From contig NZ_JAASRW010000007.1 in NCBI RefSeq assembly GCF_011761355.1, positions 305,312-369,311 of the forward strand: a stretch of DNA of 64,000 nt. Direction: 5' to 3'. This DNA is from Paenibacillus lupini. GTDB taxonomy: Bacteria > Bacillota > Bacilli > Paenibacillales > Paenibacillaceae. The notes below the pieces were generated by a model, which worked only from the letters and a program-made list of their open reading frames with translations, was not told the origin of the DNA and did no database searches. This document shows positions 62,008 through 64,000 of this stretch, in pieces. Position numbers and translations under genes: made by a program. How positions within the stretch are numbered: the stretch's first letter is position 1; every line of letters begins with the position of its first letter.

Positions 62008-62949
62008 TTAAGCATTCCATAATTCCTGAGCAAGCAATTCATAAGAACGAAGTCGTTTGTTATAGTGCGGCACCATGGTGACAAGCATGAATTCATCTAC
62101 TTCGTACATTTTTGTCATCTGCTCTAGACGGGTTTTGATTGAGCTTGGGGTTCCCACAAGCAGCTTCCGTTCCGAGTATGCTTCCGCTTTCCCATCTGGC
62201 AAATCCTTTTGAAACAATGTAGTGCTGCTGTTAGCAAGCTGCATAGCCTCGTCCTCTGTATCGGCACATATGACGCCAATCGTCACGATAGCTTTCGGCT
62301 CAGAGCATAGCGGAGAAGGGACAAACGATTCCCGATAGGTCCGCAGCACTTCTTCGCCTTCCACATCACTCATGAATTGGCCAAAAACATATCCCATACC
62401 CATTTCCGCCGCGTATTCAGCGCTTTTCTTGTTCGTTCCTAAGAGCCACACTTCTGGCTGAACAAGAGGGCTTGGTCGTGCGTCAACAGGCTCGCCTTCA
62501 TAGGTATAACTGCCCTGAAGCAACTCCGCTACATCCTTATGCTTATCCGGCATTTTCCTTACATTATCCAAGAAGTTACCGCTAAGAGCCATACTGGCAT
62601 GTGCATTCCCCCCAGGTGCACGCCCTAGACCCAGGTCAATCCGTCCCGGGTATAAGCTTGCGAGCAGACGAAATGACTCTGCGACTTTCAGCGGGCTATA
62701 ATGAGGCAATAGCAGCGCACCTGAGCCGATACGAATCCGTTCCGTCCGAGCTCCGATATGAGCTAAAAAGACTTCCGGAGAAGGGCAAGCTAAATATGGC
62801 ATGCCATGATGTTCAGCGACCCAGTAACGAGTGTAGCCCAGCTGTTCGGCAGTTCGGGCAAGTAAGACAGCTTGTTCAAGTGCGTAAGTGTCATTCGTGT
62901 TCTCAAACACAGGAACCAAATCCAATATGCTAAGTTTTAAACCTTTCAT
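62008..62949 (-). CDS. LLM-class flavin-dependent oxidoreductase (luciferase-like)
   Basis: 313 residues of the bacterial-luciferase TIM-barrel superfamily. Features: YTRYWVAEHHGMPYLACPSP (family LAEHH motif), RIRIGSGALLLPHYSPLKVAE, PGRIDLGLGRAPGG and ELL-GTPSSIKTRL. It uses reduced FMN and oxygen; members act on long-chain alkanes, aldehydes or sulfonates, but many have unknown substrates. The ATG at 62949 is preferred over 62952 because AGGAGG is one base from the latter. It follows the GNAT gene by about 24 bp on the same strand, so they form an operon. Confidence 0.88.
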   Translation of the reverse strand: MKGLKLSILDLVPVFENTNDTYALEQAVLLARTAEQLGYTRYWVAEHHGMPYLACPSPEVFLAHIGARTERIRIGSGALLLPHYSPLKVAESFRLLASLYPGRIDLGLGRAPGGNAHASMALSGNFLDNVRKMPDKHKDVAELLQGSYTYEGEPVDARPSPLVQPEVWLLGTNKKSAEYAAEMGMGYVFGQFMSDVEGEEVLRTYRESFVPSPLCSEPKAIVTIGVICADTEDEAMQLANSSTTLFQKDLPDGKAEAYSERKLLVGTPSSIKTRLEQMTKMYEVDEFMLVTMVPHYNKRLRSYELLAQELWNA

Positions 62950-62975
62950 CATGCCTCCTATATTCCCCTAGTTCT

Positions 62976-63446
62976 TTAAGAATAAAACTGCAGCGCAGGC
63001 TTGCCCTGACTAGTAGTTTCCGTAAAGTTATCTCCTGAGTATTCTGCAATTGTCTTTATCCAAAATGCTTGTGCAGGTAAATTATTTTCCAGCCAAGCTA
63101 CTACCCATTTCCCTTTAAACCTCTTGAAAACGGTAGTTGCCGCTTGTTTACCTAATCCTTGACCTCGATATTTTCTTAAAATGAAAAACTCTGCCATTGA
63201 AAAGGCATCTTCACCTTTTATTTCTCTTACTAAAACAAACCCAGCAAGTTTTCCTGAATGAACAACAAAGATGGGATAACGCCCCTCTTCCGTCCAATAA
63301 TGATCTATATACTTATAATCGTAAAGGCCATATTCATTAACATCGTTATCATGCTCTTCCTCATAAATACTCGTATCGTATTGATAGAGTTCCATAAGGT
63401 TCCTCATGATGAATTTCTGTTCATAAGGAACGCTTAAAAGCTCCAT
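62976..63446 (-). CDS. GNAT family N-acetyltransferase
   Basis: 156 residues. The acetyl-CoA-binding core is visible as FILRKYRGQGLGKQAATTV (motif A with R/Q-G-x-G-x-G/A), preceded by the beta-strand PIFVVHSGKLAGFVLV. Substrate unknown; small-molecule or amino-acid acetylation is typical. GAGGGGG lies nine bases before the ATG. First gene of a two-gene unit with the flavin oxidoreductase. Confidence 0.88.
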   Translation of the reverse strand: MELLSVPYEQKFIMRNLMELYQYDTSIYEEEHDNDVNEYGLYDYKYIDHYWTEEGRYPIFVVHSGKLAGFVLVREIKGEDAFSMAEFFILRKYRGQGLGKQAATTVFKRFKGKWVVAWLENNLPAQAFWIKTIAEYSGDNFTETTSQGKPALQFYS

Positions 63447-63537
63447 ATCTCATCCCCCTCAGAGAAATCCAATTAGGCTTATTTTACAATAGATCACATA
63501 AGAAATTATACTAAACTCACAATGGACCCACATTTAA

Positions 63538-63572
63538 TAAAAAAAAAATAACCCGATCATAAATGATCGAGT
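63538..63572 (-). terminator. Terminator of the rRNA-tRNA transcript
   Basis: On the minus strand AACTCGATCAT pairs with ATGATCGGGTT (one G-T pair) and is followed by a nine-base T run. It resembles the hairpin at 61951-61992, especially in the GATCGGGTTATTTTTTT part. Confidence 0.88.
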
Positions 63573-63590
63573 TAGTGATTTAAAAAGAAA

Positions 63591-63666
<76 letters not shown>

Positions 63667-63683
63667 ATAAAACTTGGTAAAAA

Positions 63684-63760
63684 TGGCGGAGCTGACGGGA
63701 TTCGAACCCGCGGTCTCCTGCGTGACAGGCAGGCATGTTAGGCCTCTACACCACAGCTCC
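63684..63760 (-). tRNA. tRNA-Asp (anticodon GTC)
   Basis: 77 bases with CCA encoded. Acceptor GGAGCTG/CAGCTCC, discriminator G, anticodon stem CCTGC/GCAGG with loop CTGTCAC (anticodon GTC), T-loop TTCGAAT. 17 bp upstream of tRNA-Thr in the transcript, about 150 bp after the 23S rRNA end. Confidence 0.95.
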
Positions 63761-63910
63761 GTATGTATTATTCAAGGTTTTGCGCCTTGAAAACTGAATG
63801 CGAAAGTTTTTGTTTCATCTTTAAGCGATTTTCCGGTCTTCACACCGGGGTCCCCGAAAAGTAATCGGCATAAGCTACAACGCTTAACTTCACTTTTTGG
63901 GGTTGTTTTA

Positions 63911-64000
63911 GGATAAGCCCTCGACCGATTAGTATTCGTCAGCTCCACACATTGCTGTGCTTCCACCCCGAACCTATCAACCTCGTCGTCTTCAAGGGGT
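63911..64000 (-). rRNA. 23S rRNA, 3' end (cut by window edge)
   Basis: The minus strand reads GAAGACGACGAGGTTGATAG, then GGAGCTGACGAATACTAATC and GGTCGAGGGCTTATCC, the conserved 3' end of bacterial 23S rRNA (the last helices before the terminal stem). The gene continues beyond the window. The mature 3' end is estimated to within a few bases. No 5S rRNA lies between it and tRNA-Asp. Confidence 0.92.

Noticed and set aside
63761..63910. 5S rRNA in the 23S-tRNA spacer
   Set aside because: I looked for the conserved 5S core and the paired 5' and 3' ends and found none; the spacer holds only small hairpins.
63772..63966. 64-codon frame at the right end
   Set aside because: It lies in the 23S-tRNA spacer and the 23S rRNA 3' end.

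Overview
The window looks like a chromosomal segment of a Paenibacillus-type Firmicute (Paenibacillaceae). The signs are S-layer-homology (SLH) anchoring, a very large set of glycoside hydrolases paired with AraC-type regulators, YesM/YesN-type two-component systems, AGGAGG ribosome-binding sites, U-tract terminators and the rRNA/tRNA style at the right end. It contains no phage, no complete insertion sequence and no CRISPR array. This assignment comes from gene content and protein style only.

Layout. 1-1.6 kb: the end of an AraC-type response regulator, overlapping a sugar-binding lipoprotein. 1.6-6.5 kb: a GH27 enzyme behind a LAL (MalT-like) and AraC regulator pair. 6.9-14.8 kb: a 2637-residue SLH-anchored repeat protein. 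15-17.4 kb: a serine hydrolase and a nitronate-monooxygenase-like flavoprotein. 17.4-32.2 kb: four consecutive divergons, each with an AraC regulator on the minus strand and an enzyme gene on the plus strand (GH2 beta-galactosidase; GH127/146-type enzyme plus PhyH dioxygenase; DapA-family lyase; FG-GAP protein plus Gfo/Idh oxidoreductase). 32.2-41.5 kb: a minus-strand LacI regulon: GH127, HAD phosphatase, Gfo/Idh, zinc dehydrogenase, LacI, and an ABC importer without an ATPase. 41.8-44.4 kb: an ArsR-like regulator divergent from a GH51 arabinofuranosidase. 44.7-52.2 kb: secreted proteins (GH87 alpha-1,3-glucanase, a three-repeat lipoprotein, a GxGYxYP protein). 52.5-54.0 kb: an isolated cobQ. 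54.1-61.7 kb: a gluconate locus (binding protein, sensor kinase, response regulator, gntP, gntK). 62-63.4 kb: a flavin oxidoreductase and a GNAT acetyltransferase. 63.6-64 kb: tRNA-Thr, tRNA-Asp and the 3' end of a 23S rRNA, all on the minus strand.

How it works together. Most enzymes point to L-arabinose- and galactose-containing plant glycans: GH51 and two DUF1680-superfamily enzymes for arabinofuranosides, and GH27 and GH2 for galactosides or arabinopyranosides. These lack signal peptides, so oligosaccharides are probably imported and then cut in the cytoplasm. Two near-identical LacI-type palindromes mark the ABC operon and the dehydrogenase-GH127 operon as one regulon. The ArsR/GH51 divergon carries two inverted repeats with the same spacer but co-varying arms, each next to one gene's ribosome-binding site.

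The least explained structures are a roughly 180-bp palindromic intergenic repeat present twice, each time with a related terminator; the 1353-bp tandem duplication inside the SLH protein; the ArsR-like regulator with an unrecognised beta-rich C-terminal domain; the substrate-binding proteins encoded with signalling proteins rather than permeases; and a 23S-tRNA junction without a 5S rRNA.
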